DNA of 64,000 bases from Mesaphorura yosii (GCA_009869945.1 WIXG01000019.1:62001-126000); one strand, 5' to 3'. Positions 43,142 through 55,046 are shown, numbered from the stretch's first letter. Translations and numbers: made by a program. The notes: generated by a model not told the origin, from the sequence alone.

Positions 43142-44020
43142 CTAATTCTTTGGCTCGTTTTCCTTATTCAGGTCGATAACATTCAGTCCTTGATCAATAT
43201 CTTGCACTGTCTGCCGAACATGTCGCCCACTTTCGTCGCTATCTTTTCGTTTCCAGCTCTGGGCTTCAGCGACTGGCTTCTCAAGGACCAAAAATAGCTC
43301 AGTTTCTGCCAGACCCAATTGATGGCGAAGATGGGCATACAACTCGTGTTCCTTGAAATTAAAATTAAATGAATTACCTGTCTTTTCTAACGTTAAAATG
43401 TCCCGATGTGTGTACCTTTCCGAGCAGCTCAGGGCTGTCTCTCTTGGAATCTATTTCGTAATATTCACCATTGAAATCTTTCACTGCGACCCAATGTTTC
43501 TTCGTGAGATTAAACCACGAGTTGTATCTGAGGTCTGAACGAACATTTAGCACAAACCCAAAGATATTTTGTGGATTCAAGACGTCTTCAGGATCTCTGC
43601 AATAAAACTCGACTTATAAAACATTGCCAACGGAGTCACAGCCTACTCTGAGAAGTTGGGAAAGTCTGGGAATTACTTTCTCTTGTCAAACCACACAAAT
43701 TCCTTTCCACACTTCTCTAAGGCAGACATGATTACATTGACATCATAATTTCCAATCCCTAAAATGGATTTGTGCGAATTCCACCACGAATCTGGTGCCA
43801 ACTGAGTGCAAATGCCGTCCAATTCCTCCTTGGAGAATTTTTTCTCTTGTAAGACGTTGTTTATGGCGTGCAGGGCGCAAAGTGCTTTCACCTTGATTTT
43901 TAAAGTACACATTATCATTATGCGTTTCCATTTACATAGGAATAAATGTATAAGTTAAAATCTAACCTGTTTCTCGTGATATATCACAGGCTTGGAAGGG
44001 CTTCCATCATTACTACTCAT
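43142..44020 (-). CDS. JOSD: Josephin-domain deubiquitinase (JOSD1/2 type), complete, 4 exons
   Basis: This is a cysteine protease that removes ubiquitin, related to human JOSD1/JOSD2 and the ataxin-3 catalytic domain. Exons 44020-43967, 43891-43677, 43596-43416 and 43351-43142 give 219 aa. After YHEKQ, the catalytic Cys23 lies in LCALHAINNV. The GIGNYDVNVIMSAL block is typical. The catalytic His124 is in KKHWVAVKD and the third residue is Asp139 in YYEIDSK. The protein ends with a charged extension after the family's QSW motif: roughly 35 residues (KRKDSDESGRHVRQ and on) where human JOSD1 stops almost at once. The BLCAP gene diverges from its 5' end. Confidence 0.93.
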
Positions 44021-44881
44021 TTTGATTTAACTTTAACAGCACAAAGTCTCAAAGAGTTGTGAAACTGAAATGGAAGATACTGACAGATCACACCTATTCA
44101 ACTCTAATAGTAATTTTACTATCTAATAAATTGTTTTGATTTAATTGGGCGAGTGCATGCCATGATTTTGACCAGTTTTATGAATGAATGCTACCTGAAT
44201 GAACCTTTTGAACGTTTAGAACTTGAACTAAACCTGATTTCACTTACTTTTACTAAGTCGCTTCGCGTGCTGGTTCCAAAGTTATTGCCACGGTCATTTC
44301 ACCATATGCCCTGCGTTCAAGCTCCAGAATATGTCACTGGCTTGACTGTAACACGGCAAGCGGATCCAAACTAAAATTGAAGTCTGACTTTATATACATG
44401 GAACATTTATCAACCAATCAATTATTGCTGAGAAACTGGAATGTTTTGAAACACTCGTGTTTGCATAAGCCAACATTTGACAATAAGAGTAATTGGCGCC
44501 TGTGTACGAAGAAACAATTCTCGAATCCATGAAACTGAAACGTGTGTGGTGAAACTACGAAATTATTTTATGTTTGAGTTTGACTGATTTAATTTTAATT
44601 GGGTTCACCTTTCTCGAATTAAAAAGTGTCGTACTCGGGCATTACTAATTAAACACGGCTAGAAAGGAACAGTAATCAATTCAACGAGTTGACGAGCAAT
44701 TAGCAATTTGTTATAAAGTGGCAAATAATTTCATTATCAATCAAACACAACTTCCTGCCCTGTCCAACTCCGTAATTGATCCCGATCTTCGAGCATCTGC
44801 ATCCGCATTAGACTAGACATCATTGTTATTGGCCATCATCATTCATCATTAGAAAACATTGAAGGAGTGCAGCTTCGACGG
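44021..44881. other. Divergent promoter region between JOSD and BLCAP
   Basis: About 860 bp separate the Josephin start from the first plus-strand exon proposed for BLCAP. No coding exon is seen. It probably holds both promoters. Confidence 0.45.
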
Positions 44882-45293
44882 ATGAGCCTCGACGAATTCC
44901 GAGAAAGGTACGGTACAGTATTTCAATTAATGAATTAACTTTCGTAAAATTCATTACGCTAAAGATTCTTGAACTGGTCCATACTTATATTTATTGATGC
45001 AGGTGTCAGAATGTATTGTCTTCAATGGCTGATTCCAGTGTTACTGCTTCCGAAACCAGTCAATCCAGCACTCTTGCACAATCACGTCATGTTTATGGTG
45101 GTTTATTTGACGGTACGTACAAGTCACTTTGTATCGGCGAATATTAAGTCAAACTAATGTTAACATGTTTTGAACAGGGTTTCTTCCTGGAGCGAAAACC
45201 ATGCACAATTTGCTCACTGATATTTCTTGTGGCGGTAATCCTGCTGTGTTATTCTGGCACCGGAAATTGCATTTTCTGGAGTTCAAACTGTGA
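44882..45293 (+). other. Overlapping alternative-frame ORF on the BLCAP transcript
   Basis: If the exon ending at 44907 is spliced to 45003, the ATG at 44882 opens an 83-codon frame over 44882-44907, 45003-45112 and 45178-45293. It overlaps most of BLCAP in another frame and crosses the same intron without a stop (starts [20 protein letters not shown]). It could be a translated uORF that represses BLCAP, a second small protein, or chance. No homology is recognised. Confidence 0.3.
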
Positions 45294-45318
45294 TTCAGTT
45301 CGATGTGACAATTTATAG
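45011..45318 (+). CDS. BLCAP: Bladder cancer-associated protein homologue (BLCAP/BC10), complete, 2 coding exons
   Basis: This is a tiny, very conserved two-pass membrane protein whose molecular role is unclear; human BLCAP affects proliferation and apoptosis. Exons 45011-45112 and 45178-45318 give 80 aa. The N-terminus [20 protein letters not shown] and the block [20 protein letters not shown] match human BLCAP closely, as does CYSGTGNC. The C-terminus is shorter and different (ending CDSVRCDNL). An upstream untranslated exon probably ends at 44907 (AAAG|GTACGG) and joins at 45003. In mammals the coding sequence lies in one exon and its first codons undergo A-to-I editing; here an intron splits it after codon 34. 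Convergent with UBA2. Confidence 0.94.
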
Positions 45319-45873
45319 TATTCAACGCAACGCAATGGAAGTCTACAAACTAAGATAAGCAATTCCGCATACCGCAAGCAAGACTAAACTTATAATTATT
45401 TTAAGATCCACCTGATTGAATAGTCACAGCTGTGAGTGAGCATTATGAAATTGTAAATTCATTTTGATAACTGATTCAGTAAACTAAATAAGCGATTAAT
45501 GCAAAACTTGTAATTTAGCTTCGATGAGATGTATACCTTAATGGACGTAATACGAAATTACGCCCATGTCCACTACACAGGAAAGACAGAATTGACGAAA
45601 TTATAAAGTTTACGCGAAGGCCGGCAGGGATGAAATCAAGGCGAGTTGTGAGAGTAAATGATTGTAAATGTATGCATATGAATTAAACGAAGTAAAACAA
45701 AATCTTTTGCACTGAGACGCCACTAATTGTGTGTTGTGTCTTGTTTCAGTTGTTAATATAAGGTGATACAGATCATGGTATTAATCTCTTGTTAAGAATG
45801 CTTTTTATTAAACGTATGATTACATTTAAGTATATTATACACACATATAGAGGAACCCAATCTCAATCTTAAA
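45319..45873. other. Convergent 3' region between BLCAP and UBA2
   Basis: This holds both 3' UTRs. The minus-strand AATAAA at 45804-45809, about 65 bp past the UBA2 stop, is a likely poly(A) signal. No coding sequence. Confidence 0.5.
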
Positions 45874-48710
45874 TTACTCTAAATCTACAACTGGAATTGG
45901 TGGAACTTGAACAGGCTCCTCTTGCTGATGGTTGTACTGAACTTTACGTTTCTTCGCCGGGAGGGCGATTGGTTGGGACGTGGAGGGTCGCTTTGAAGCA
46001 GCGGCATTTTGTTGCGCCTCTTCATGTACACTCATTGCTTCCATTATTTGAAGATCGTCATCATCTACCACGAACAAAGTTTCATCTGAACATGAAGGTT
46101 GACACTAAATTATTGTCAATTCCCTAGAGATTTAATGACAGATTCAACTTACGTGTATCTGCAGCTGCTTTTGATGGACCGGGCTGCTCCGAACTGCCAT
46201 TACCATTGGACGCGTCGCCAATTTTCTTCGGGACCAACTTTGACCTGTCCCCAACGATCTCAAATACCTCGCCAGCTTTCTCCCGGTCGTTCTCTTCTAC
46301 TCTCATTTCATAAATTGTGATGTTCAGGTTGTAATTTTGCAGAAAATCATCACATTTCAGACGAGTTCCTTCCCTAATTTTGAACTCCTACCATTGTATA
46401 ATGCAAGGGACATTAAAATCACAAGTATCAGGCATATCATAGTCAGAACACAGAAATGAGAATACCTCAAGCAACTTGTCAGCTATGTCGTCGGTTTCAC
46501 CTTCCTCACTAAAGGACGTGTAGACAAATTTAGAATCAAAGAACTAAAAGCACGGTTATCTTATTTAAAACTGACTGGGTCCTACCTTGAGATCAGTATT
46601 GTTCCCTGTCCATCGTCAATTTCGACGTCAGGCGCAACCATGTTCAGTTCTTTCTTTAAGACCCTTTCGCCAAGAGTGCGGACTGTCATTTTTGAAACAT
46701 CAACTCTCAAGGCAATCTAAACATATGAAACGTGATTTGAACAGCTGTTTACTTCAGCTCGAGGCTCAAGCTCAAACCTACCTCAGGCTTTTCCGTACAA
46801 ACGTAGCATTTTGGATTTGGACCAACAATTCTGTCAATTGCGAAAAGCTCCTTCCTCGCATTTACTCGGTTACCCACGTATATCTGCAACAAAGCAAAAT
46901 TTGAGAATTTTCATAAGTGATGCGTGCAATCGTGCAATAATTGGCACTTACGGTGTGACATTTGTGATATTCTTGCAGCAGGACATGAAAGGCAGTTGTG
47001 ACAAGGAGACCTGCCACAATGGCGTTTGTCGAAGCAATTGCAGGGATAATGTTGCCCGCCATGGCTGCAAAGCAAAATATAGAAATCATGAAACCAAGAT
47101 AAGGGTTAGCACGCTCAAGATTTCAGACTCATATAATCTTACATTTTGTGTCGAAGCGACTCTTTTGTTCTAAGCCAAAAATGTGGCACCGAATGTTGGA
47201 GCAGGCCGTCACAAAATCCATCGCAATGTCATCGTCCTTGTCCCAGATAAGAGGCTCAGTGGTGCCCTGTGAATACGAAAGACGAGATGAAGACTTCTAT
47301 GAACCCGTCATAGTGTGGTGCAATTTGCTTCAATCTTGCTTACATCAACTTGCTGAAGCAGAGAAGCGCAACATTTTTGAAATACACGAAAGCATTCTTT
47401 AATACTCCAAATTCGTTGGTCCTGTAGTCCTTGGTCCAGATTGCTGGTGCACGATACTGCAATTATTCGTCAAAAAGTTAAGCCAATTATGTTCCTCACA
47501 AGCCATAAGAATGATGGAAGAAACGAGCTCACGTGTATCGGGCAAACTGTTTACATCGAGCGGCACTGGCGGCCGTCTTTTTGCCCAAAGGTTTTCCATT
47601 GACAATAAATACTTGATGTCTTCATTGAAAAACTTGCAGAACAATTTTACTGCGTCGTAGTTGACATCTTGTGCCCACTGGCGTGTAGAAACATTCTTGC
47701 TAGAAGAGCTTCCGTTTGATTCCGCCGACTGCAGTGCCTTTTCTCCAGCAGCACCGGCAGCCTCAGGGTCTGCTGTGTCAGGCGACACGTCTTCGTCTGG
47801 ATCGATGACTCCAAAGAGCTGACTATAATACAAATTTAAGAGCAATTAGGAATCGGATCAGTATCATAAAAACTACAGAACTTACTTAAATAGGTGCTTT
47901 GCCCAGACGATGCAGTGAATTGGTTCACTCGGAGTATTTCTGATAGTACAACCCGGGAACGTTTTCTGATGAGGTCGCTCAGTACAGTCGAAGCATTCAC
48001 TAACGCCTTTTTTGTGCAGCTAACGAATGTAATGAACAAGAGTAAACTAAAATTCAAAATTAAGGGCGCTGATCATCTGATTACAACGGAGATCTTCAAC
48101 TTACTGCAACTTGACCATTGTACCCGGCAGATCCGGACTCAACGAGGGGAATGTTGGCTGCCAAGCACATCCGGTTCACATGACTTCGAGCAGCACGATT
48201 ATCCAAGGCATTCATCACGAGAGAAAATTGCTTGAAAAACGCGACATCATACTTTGATCTGAAATAACAAAAAAGAAGACCTTATCCGCGTGATCTATCG
48301 ATAGAAAATTATGTCCGTTAGATGTCCGAAAACGCAATCTTACTCAGTAATACTATCGTGATATGCAGTGATTTGCATATTCTTGTTGAAATTCAGAGCT
48401 GATTCTTTAGCTACCAGAGCTTTGGGTTGGCCAACATGCTCTCGGCGAAATAAGAATTGACGGTTGAGGTTGCTAACATCAATTGTGTCCAAGTCGATCT
48501 ACAGTATAAAAATGGCAACTAGTAAGATTTAAAGATTTCGGAAATAAAGTTCTTCGGGCCGCGTACAATGTGAACATCGTTGAATCCTGTGAGGGCTAAA
48601 TTTTTAAGCAGCTCGCAGCCAATGCCTCCAGCTCCAACCACAAGGACTTTAGCGGACGCAATGCGACGCCCCAATTCCGTTGGTAGCACTCCTTCAATTG
48701 ATGTGGCCAT
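45874..48710 (-). CDS. UBA2: SUMO-activating enzyme subunit 2 (UBA2/SAE2), complete, 13 exons
   Basis: This is the catalytic subunit of the SUMO E1 with AOS1/SAE1; it adenylates SUMO and forms the E1~SUMO thioester. Exons: 48710-48567, 48498-48344, 48258-48105, 48019-47886, 47822-47533, 47456-47344, 47266-47143, 47064-46952, 46883-46782, 46716-46586, 46508-46466, 46387-46153 and 46085-45874, giving 649 aa (human about 640). It shows the ATP loop [36 protein letters not shown], zinc cysteines C160/C163 and C435/C438, and the active Cys175 in [19 protein letters not shown]. The C-terminus has a ubiquitin-like fold, an acidic VVDDDDLQ stretch, a basic nuclear signal (PAKKRKVQ) and a final VVDLE. 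The exon 5 frame runs on past its donor at 47533, but exon 6 restores the family sequence ([14 protein letters not shown]). Confidence 0.97.
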
Positions 48711-49282
48711 CACTTCAGTTTCTTCGGATTCGGATAGGAAGTAATTAATGCTGCACCAGTTGACCTAAGCTGTGCTGTAAGAATCAAAACCCGGATTTAC
48801 GGCAGACGTTTTTTGCAGGTAGTCAATTCGTCAATTAATTGTCCCTGTCTTACCCGACTCGGAAGTGAAGGTTATGGAGGACACAAGGGTTTTCCCTTGT
48901 TCAACAGTTTAATTAGCTTAGCGCTAATTAATTGTCTTTAGTCCGTGTCACCAGTTGACTTGCCGACTGCCCGATGTTGGTTATTTTGATTCGAGCTTCC
49001 TGTTGTTTTATGCTTTGCCGCAGTGTGTTCAACTCCGTCTAAAAACTCGAGCGCACTTCGTCCTATTCCTTGTCGCGGCAATCCCAGACCGAGACTGACT
49101 TTTGGCCTGTGTCAACGCAGCTTTCGTGAAATGCCGATTCATAAATTAGATTTATGACTTGAAAGGCACCCAAGTTATTTAGTTTCGTGTTGCCAGCAGC
49201 AAATAATAGCCTCAATATTTCATGGCTTGCTAACTGCTAGCTTTCGTTAGTTTAATTGAAAGTAATTTACTTTCCGAGCCGA
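48711..49282. promoter_or_regulatory. Bidirectional promoter region between UBA2 and PIGK
   Basis: The two ATGs are 572 bp apart on opposite strands, so both promoters and 5' UTRs must fit here or overlap. No TATA box is obvious. A palindrome-like TTAATTAGCTTAGCGCTAATTAA stretch is visible near 48909-48931. Confidence 0.5.
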
Positions 49283-50604
49283 ATGAATCTAGTCTTCGCC
49301 ATGAATTTGGTACCCTCGCTCCTTCTTCTACTCGGAATTCTTCACCCCGCCTTATCACTGCAGGAGTTTATTCAGGTAAAGTTACAATTCCATTGATCTT
49401 TGACCTGATCCAATAGGTACTACTATTGTCCTTGGATTCTGCTCTTTTGTAGTCAAATCACACGAACAACTGGGCTGTACTCGTCGACACGTCGAGATTT
49501 TGGTTCAACTATCGGCATGTGTCGAATGTGCTCTCAATTTATCGAAGTGTGAAGCGACTGGGAATCCCTGACAGTCAGATCATACTGATGATTGCCGACG
49601 ACATGGCGTGCAATCCTCGAAATCCAAGACCGGCTACAGTATTTAATAACGCAAATCAAAATATCGATGTCTACGGAGACGATGTCGAAGTTGATTACAG
49701 GTAATCGAATTGCTCAGTTCAGCAAATAAGACGGACATGAACATAGAACATGGTCTCCTGATGACTGGGCTACATTTCAGGGGCTATGAAGTGACCGTCG
49801 AGAATTTTGTTCGCCTTCTGACCGGGCGAGTGGCTCCAGAGACACCCAGGTCGAAGCGTCTCCTGTCAGATGACAAAAGCAATATCTTAATCTACATGAC
49901 GGGGCACGGCGGAGAAGGATTCCTGAAATTTCAAGACTCGGAAGAAATTACAAACGTGGAATTAGCAGACGCATTCGAGCAAATGTGGCAAAAGAAGAAG
50001 TAAGCCAATAAAGTTCAAACGGTTAGAAGATTCCATGCAATTGCGAGTTAAGCATTTGAAATTTTGTTGCAGGTACAACGAAATATTCTTCATGGTAGAT
50101 ACTTGCCAAGCTGCGTCGATGTACGAGAAGTTTTACTCCCCGAATATTTTGGCTGTTGCAAGTAGCTTGGTTGGAGAGGACTCACTTTCGGTAACAAGAC
50201 TGACTGGTTGTTATTTGAATTATATCACCTAATCACAGCAGTAACTTCTGATTTTAGCACCACGTGGATTCAAGTATTGGAGTCTACATAATCGATCGAT
50301 ACACGTACTACGCGCTGGAATTTCTGGAAAATGTGAAACCTGACAGTGATAAAAACCTTGGCCAGTTTGTGAGTGTAAATTGGGAGAAAGCCGGAAGTCG
50401 TTTCTAGTGAATTGTTCATACTTTTCCTTCTGATTCTAGCTGCAAGTTTGTCCGAAATGGGCATGTATTTCCACGGTTGGCGTCCGCAAAGACTTGTTTC
50501 CTAGAAATCCGGATTTAGTCAAAATTACCGACTTCTTTGGCTCAGTACGGAAAGTCAGACCCACGAAAGAAGTGTTCGATATCAGCAAATTGTCCCTCAG
50601 ATAA
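49283..50604 (+). CDS. PIGK: GPI-anchor transamidase catalytic subunit (PIGK/Gpi8), complete, 6 exons
   Basis: This is an ER-luminal C13-family cysteine protease that cleaves the C-terminal signal of precursor proteins and attaches the GPI anchor. Exons: 49283-49375, 49453-49700, 49781-49999, 50073-50190, 50258-50368 and 50440-50604, giving 317 aa. The signal peptide is [17 protein letters not shown]. Then come [20 protein letters not shown], the catalytic His156 ([10 protein letters not shown]) and Cys198 ([13 protein letters not shown]), followed by [20 protein letters not shown]. Human PIGK is about 395 aa with a C-terminal membrane helix. This protein ends soon after the catalytic domain (FDISKLSLR) and shows no such helix. 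A second in-frame ATG at 49301 would also give a signal peptide. AATAAA overlaps the stop (50604-50609). Confidence 0.97.
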
Positions 50605-50609
50605 ATAAA
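50604..50609 (+). promoter_or_regulatory. Poly(A) signal of PIGK overlapping the stop codon
   Basis: AATAAA begins on the last base of the TAA stop. A second AATAAA follows at 50672-50677 and may be the one used. Confidence 0.4.
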
Positions 50610-52348
50610 ATATCTGCCAAAATATTTTATGTTACGAATTGTAAGCCGCTTGTTGATTTTGGTAAATTCTTAATAAACGCATATGACAAGAAGATAAGTT
50701 GTGCAAGCTATGGAGCACGATTTAATGAGGAAGCATGGTACGGCTCACTGACTGCAGGAACTAAAACATTTAAAGGGCAGTTATGAAACAATTCTGTCGT
50801 CGCAAGCAGCAATCTTGTAATGCGCCTATTCCTTTACGGATCGGTGAACGCTGTTCATCTGTGGCAAAAATAGCAACAGCTCTGTGAATGTGAGTAAGAA
50901 AGGGATGTTGCACCGAAAAATTGAGATCTCAAGCATTGCGTTGCATGGCATGCAGAGATGGAGATGAAGAAAACGGGTAGAATTGGTGTTCAAGACGGAT
51001 TTGAGGCGTGAGATTATTTGTTCGGAGGAGGAGAGAACTTTCATCAAGGAATGCCCGAGTCACTTGCCTCTTAAGCAACCTTCTTGCGGAGAAAGACGAG
51101 AAGGGTTCATGTCTATGCTTTGAATAGTCTCACAAATCCATATCTTATCCACGTCTCAATCTGCTCTCATGATAATTGAACACTTTCTACAAATTGGGCA
51201 CTCAATTGGACAAAGACTGTGTAGGAAGTAGTTGGATCTTAGAACATTGCTCGTGAATCGTGAGTTCTAACACTCATCGAGTCGTGAGTTGTGATTTAAT
51301 TGGAAAAGTGGCTGTGGAATAGTGGAAATCAACTTTATATTTCAAATTCAACATCATCGGTTCCGAAAACTTGATAAGGCAGTTAGAAGTTCATCATTAT
51401 TGTGTTGGTAAGTTTTAAGCTCAGTTGATTTTAATTGCAAGTCCGAATTGATTTTGATGTTGACAATTGGCCACTGCAACCTGACAAATTCGAAAAAGGG
51501 GGCACCGTGAGACAAATCCGATAATTTATTTCATCACAAAAAAAATGGATTCGATACATTGGGAATTCTGGAATTCTCAAGCAGATCAAAAATAGTCAAA
51601 GATTGCAGGCCGATTGCAAGTGCGAATGCGAGTCCAAATTCATATTCATGCACATTTCTCCAATTTCAGTTGAGAAATCTTGCGAATAACTGTAACTTTG
51701 TAACGCAATAACGCTAATCTCGAATTTCATTAGCACAGATTCGAGATTTTATAAATTCACATTCCACGAGGCTCGAGCTTGAATTACGTTCTCCACAATG
51801 CATTGTTCGATTAGGCTTAGGCTTGGTTGTCATTCGTAAAATTTTTTGCCAAACTCGATACCTTTAATTCGCTTGAAAACTTTTCGATTTGGATTACATT
51901 TCACCTCGCACACAATTGTATAATTCAGAAGAATGCCAAAGCAGCAGTAGTTCAACGCGTTTCTGAAATTCAGACATGAAATTGATTTCTCATTTAAAGA
52001 TAAACGTTAGCCGAATAAACACGATAATTTATAAGAAGCATTGTACGTGGTTAAAATTCCCACGGATCTTCCTGTCCGTCGAATTCGGTACTTTATTCTC
52101 TAACAGCTGCGTGAGAATTGTTATCATGATCGAATAAAATCAGATCTTTTAATATTCATCAGATTACTGCTCTATTGTTTAGTTCGACAGACGGGAAATT
52201 ATAAACACAAAACACAAGTGTTAAGTCGTCTGGCGTCTTGAAGTCATAAACCAATTCACCGACTATCTGTATCGTTCTCATCAGCAGACTTCGAATCCGA
52301 AATCCGAATTCGAGACAAGACGGGGAGGAAACGTAAATAAACAGAGAA
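50605..52348. other. Intergenic region upstream of the bHLH gene
   Basis: About 1.7 kb of AT-rich sequence carries no supported exon. Given the developmental gene to the right, it is a likely place for tissue-specific control elements. Confidence 0.4.
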
Positions 52349-54058
52349 ATGCCTAGAAAGAGGAAGGCCCTCGCTCGTCAGGAGGGTTTCAAGACTGCTG
52401 TGTCTTGCGGACTGTCGGGCAACATTAAGGAGAAGCCACAACAGAGAAACGCTGCCAACGCGAGAGAAAGAGCGCGGATGCGAGTTCTCAGCAGGTGACC
52501 TTTCTCGCCTTACTAAATCAATAGACTAATTTAATGGTCATTAGCAAACTGACAGCAGAGTGACGCAAAATGCCCATCTTGTAATTGAATTGCTTGCTTG
52601 TGACTTGATCAGGGCTTTCTGCCGTCTGAAAACTACTTTGCCGTGGGTGCCTGCTGACACGAAATTGAGTAAACTGGACACTCTCCGGCTCGCCTCGTCG
52701 TACATCGCACACCTCAAAGGAATCCTCCGAGAAGACCCCTTCTCCCCTCAGGAGCCCCTGCATCCAGCAATTAATCTGGTAAGCCCATTTTTCTCTCCGT
52801 GCAGTGCAGTATTTTTATTGTCCCGTCGCGTCATTTCAGTACAAAAACTGAATTGCGAAGGAAGGAAGCAATAAACGGAACTAAAAACTTCACTCAGACT
52901 CCAACTTTACAGCATAGCTGAGCCGAAACTGAAACTTAATCTCCTCCAAAGCGCGTAGGAAAACTCCCGTCACCGTCACCCATCATTGCCTTTGAACGGC
53001 CAATTTTAGCTCGGCTGTGACTCGTGGAAGTGTTTGTTTAGCTCTCCGTCTCTTCAGTGCGCGTACGCAGACATTTGACACCACGCCATAGCGTAGGCTT
53101 CAGCGGCAACAAATGAGACGTAAACTGTAAAGCAATCATCGCCTCCTTAAAATCGTCTTCGTCTTCGAATGGCTTGCGTTGCGCTCTCATTCATTTTGAG
53201 ATGAGGGGATGAGATAAAAAGTGCACCCGAGACCCGATCCAACCGAACACTTGAAGTTTATTCAGCCAAAGTCACATTAGGGCCCGATTTTTACTCACCC
53301 TTTGAACACTGCCGAGTTTTGAGTCATAAAATTACAAGACTCATAAAGTACACAAGTGCCGAAAAGATCTTTTGATAAAATGTGTCGAATCAGAAATGAC
53401 TGGTAAGATAGTAAACTCGGCTTTGTTGCACGCGATTGCTTATGGCGATTGTCGGCGTTCGTGTTGTCAACTTTCGGGCACTGATTTCATTCACTCATTT
53501 GTCTTGTCTGAAAGATAAAGGATTGAGTATGCCGCCGAAAGATGATTAGAAAAAAGCAGGAATGAATGAGTCTTAAAACAAACGACGACTTATCTTGGAG
53601 ACTCTTAACAACACGTATTATCCTTCATAACGTTAACACGGTGCTTTTTTGTATCGTAGACGTGGCCGTTTGGTTTCAATCGCGGTGGCGTTGGAGGAGG
53701 AGGGACCGGAAGCAACGGCAGCGGCCGGGGTGGAGGCAGTGCGAGTGTGAGCGACGACGGCGATGGCGAAGGCGAAGAGAGCGACTCGAACAGCGACTAC
53801 TGGCGAGAAGTAGCCGTAGCAGGGCTCGCATCCAACTCAAACTCCAAAGATTGCATCCATCTGGATCCGTCAACGAGATACGACGACGAGGATGCAACGG
53901 GCGCGAGATTAGTGCCTGCTGTTGCTGTTCCGATGTACAGACATTTCTCCGTCTCCGTTGCTGCCATGCATTTGCACAGCCACAGCCACGACCATCAACA
54001 AATCAACACATCCGATGTCAGTTCGGGGCTAGAAAGTAATGGCTTGGAGTTTCAATGA
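52349..54058 (+). CDS. HLH54F: bHLH transcription factor of the Tcf21/musculin (HLH54F) group, complete, 3 exons
   Basis: This is a nuclear DNA-binding factor that dimerises with E-proteins. Drosophila HLH54F specifies caudal visceral mesoderm. Exons 52349-52494, 52613-52778 and 53660-54058 give 236 aa. The bHLH domain is near residues 32-90: basic region [20 protein letters not shown], then [20 protein letters not shown] and [13 protein letters not shown]. These are diagnostic of the Tcf21/MSC/HLH54F group. The family TWPF motif opens exon 3 after an 881-bp intron. The remaining tail is Gly-rich, then acidic ([15 protein letters not shown]), with a His-rich run (HLHSHSHDH) near the end. AATAAA at 54329-54334 is a likely poly(A) signal. 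Confidence 0.92.
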
Positions 54059-55046
54059 AGCGTTAAGCGTGCGAGGTACCGTTTTACTCGAATCTCTGCT
54101 GTCTCTCGAACTTGAATGTATTCTATTCCACTGTATACGGATCTACTTTTCTAGTCCACCCGACTCAAGCACTAAGACTAAGCACAAAACTTGCCTTCGA
54201 AGGAGTATCTGTCTCGTGCCAGAGCTAGAGCCATAAGTTTGCTGCTTAATTAACTTAACGGCCATTGGACATTTGTAACATTAATTACAATTGCGTTGCC
54301 TTTCCTTTACACATTTAACAATTAAATGAATAAATCATGTTCATATTCATAGAAAAAAGAATACTTCGGATTTGTGGGTGTTCTGTCTTCTGACCCTTTC
54401 ACTCCAATTTTTGTAACGTCTCCGTCGATGAGTAATTAAAGCGAGGGATCGCGTCGCGTCTCGTCGCACTTTCAGAACGCAGCAGGAGGGTATAGGCGAA
54501 GTGATTATTTTTAGAAAAGCATTCCAGCAGTATCAAGTGGGCCCTTTTTGGCTTCATTCGAGTGTTGGTTGAGTTAATTGTTATTGACAGTCAATCCCAC
54601 ATTTTAGTATATCGTACGCAACTTGAGCCGAGCAAAGTGGGCGGCGGAACGCGGTTATTGTTTTCTTAATCCACATTACATAACCTCATAATTACTTTCC
54701 TCGTGTTGAAAAGGGCTGTGCTAATGGATTCACGCCAGGGGTGCCAGGCAGTGCAGTCGTATTTCAGTCACAGCGATCAACTTGTCAGGATTGTCACGCT
54801 CATTTTCCTCTGCGCCTCATTAAGCGTAATGTACACTTGTTAATTTGTGCTCAGCGAGGCGTATGCGGTTTCCATTCTCTTCAGTGCATGTAGAAATACA
54901 GATACTAAAGACATGTAAATATCCCACCCAATAATGACAAGTCAAGAAGAAATTCAAGGAGCAAGAATCTTGGAACAACTAATGCATTAATGCAATTTAT
55001 TTGGAAAGAAAACAGCCTCACAACTTACAACTTCAGGCATCAAGCA
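54059..55046. other. Convergent 3' region between HLH54F and the left hexosaminidase
   Basis: It contains the HLH54F poly(A) signal at 54329-54334 and, on the minus strand, AATAAA at 54996-55001 for the hexosaminidase. No coding sequence is seen. Confidence 0.5.

Noticed and set aside
47399-47532. Continuation of the UBA2 exon 5 frame to a stop at 47399
   Set aside because: A donor at 47532/47531 and a phase-matched acceptor before 47456 restore the UBA2 family sequence in another frame, so the read-through is intron.
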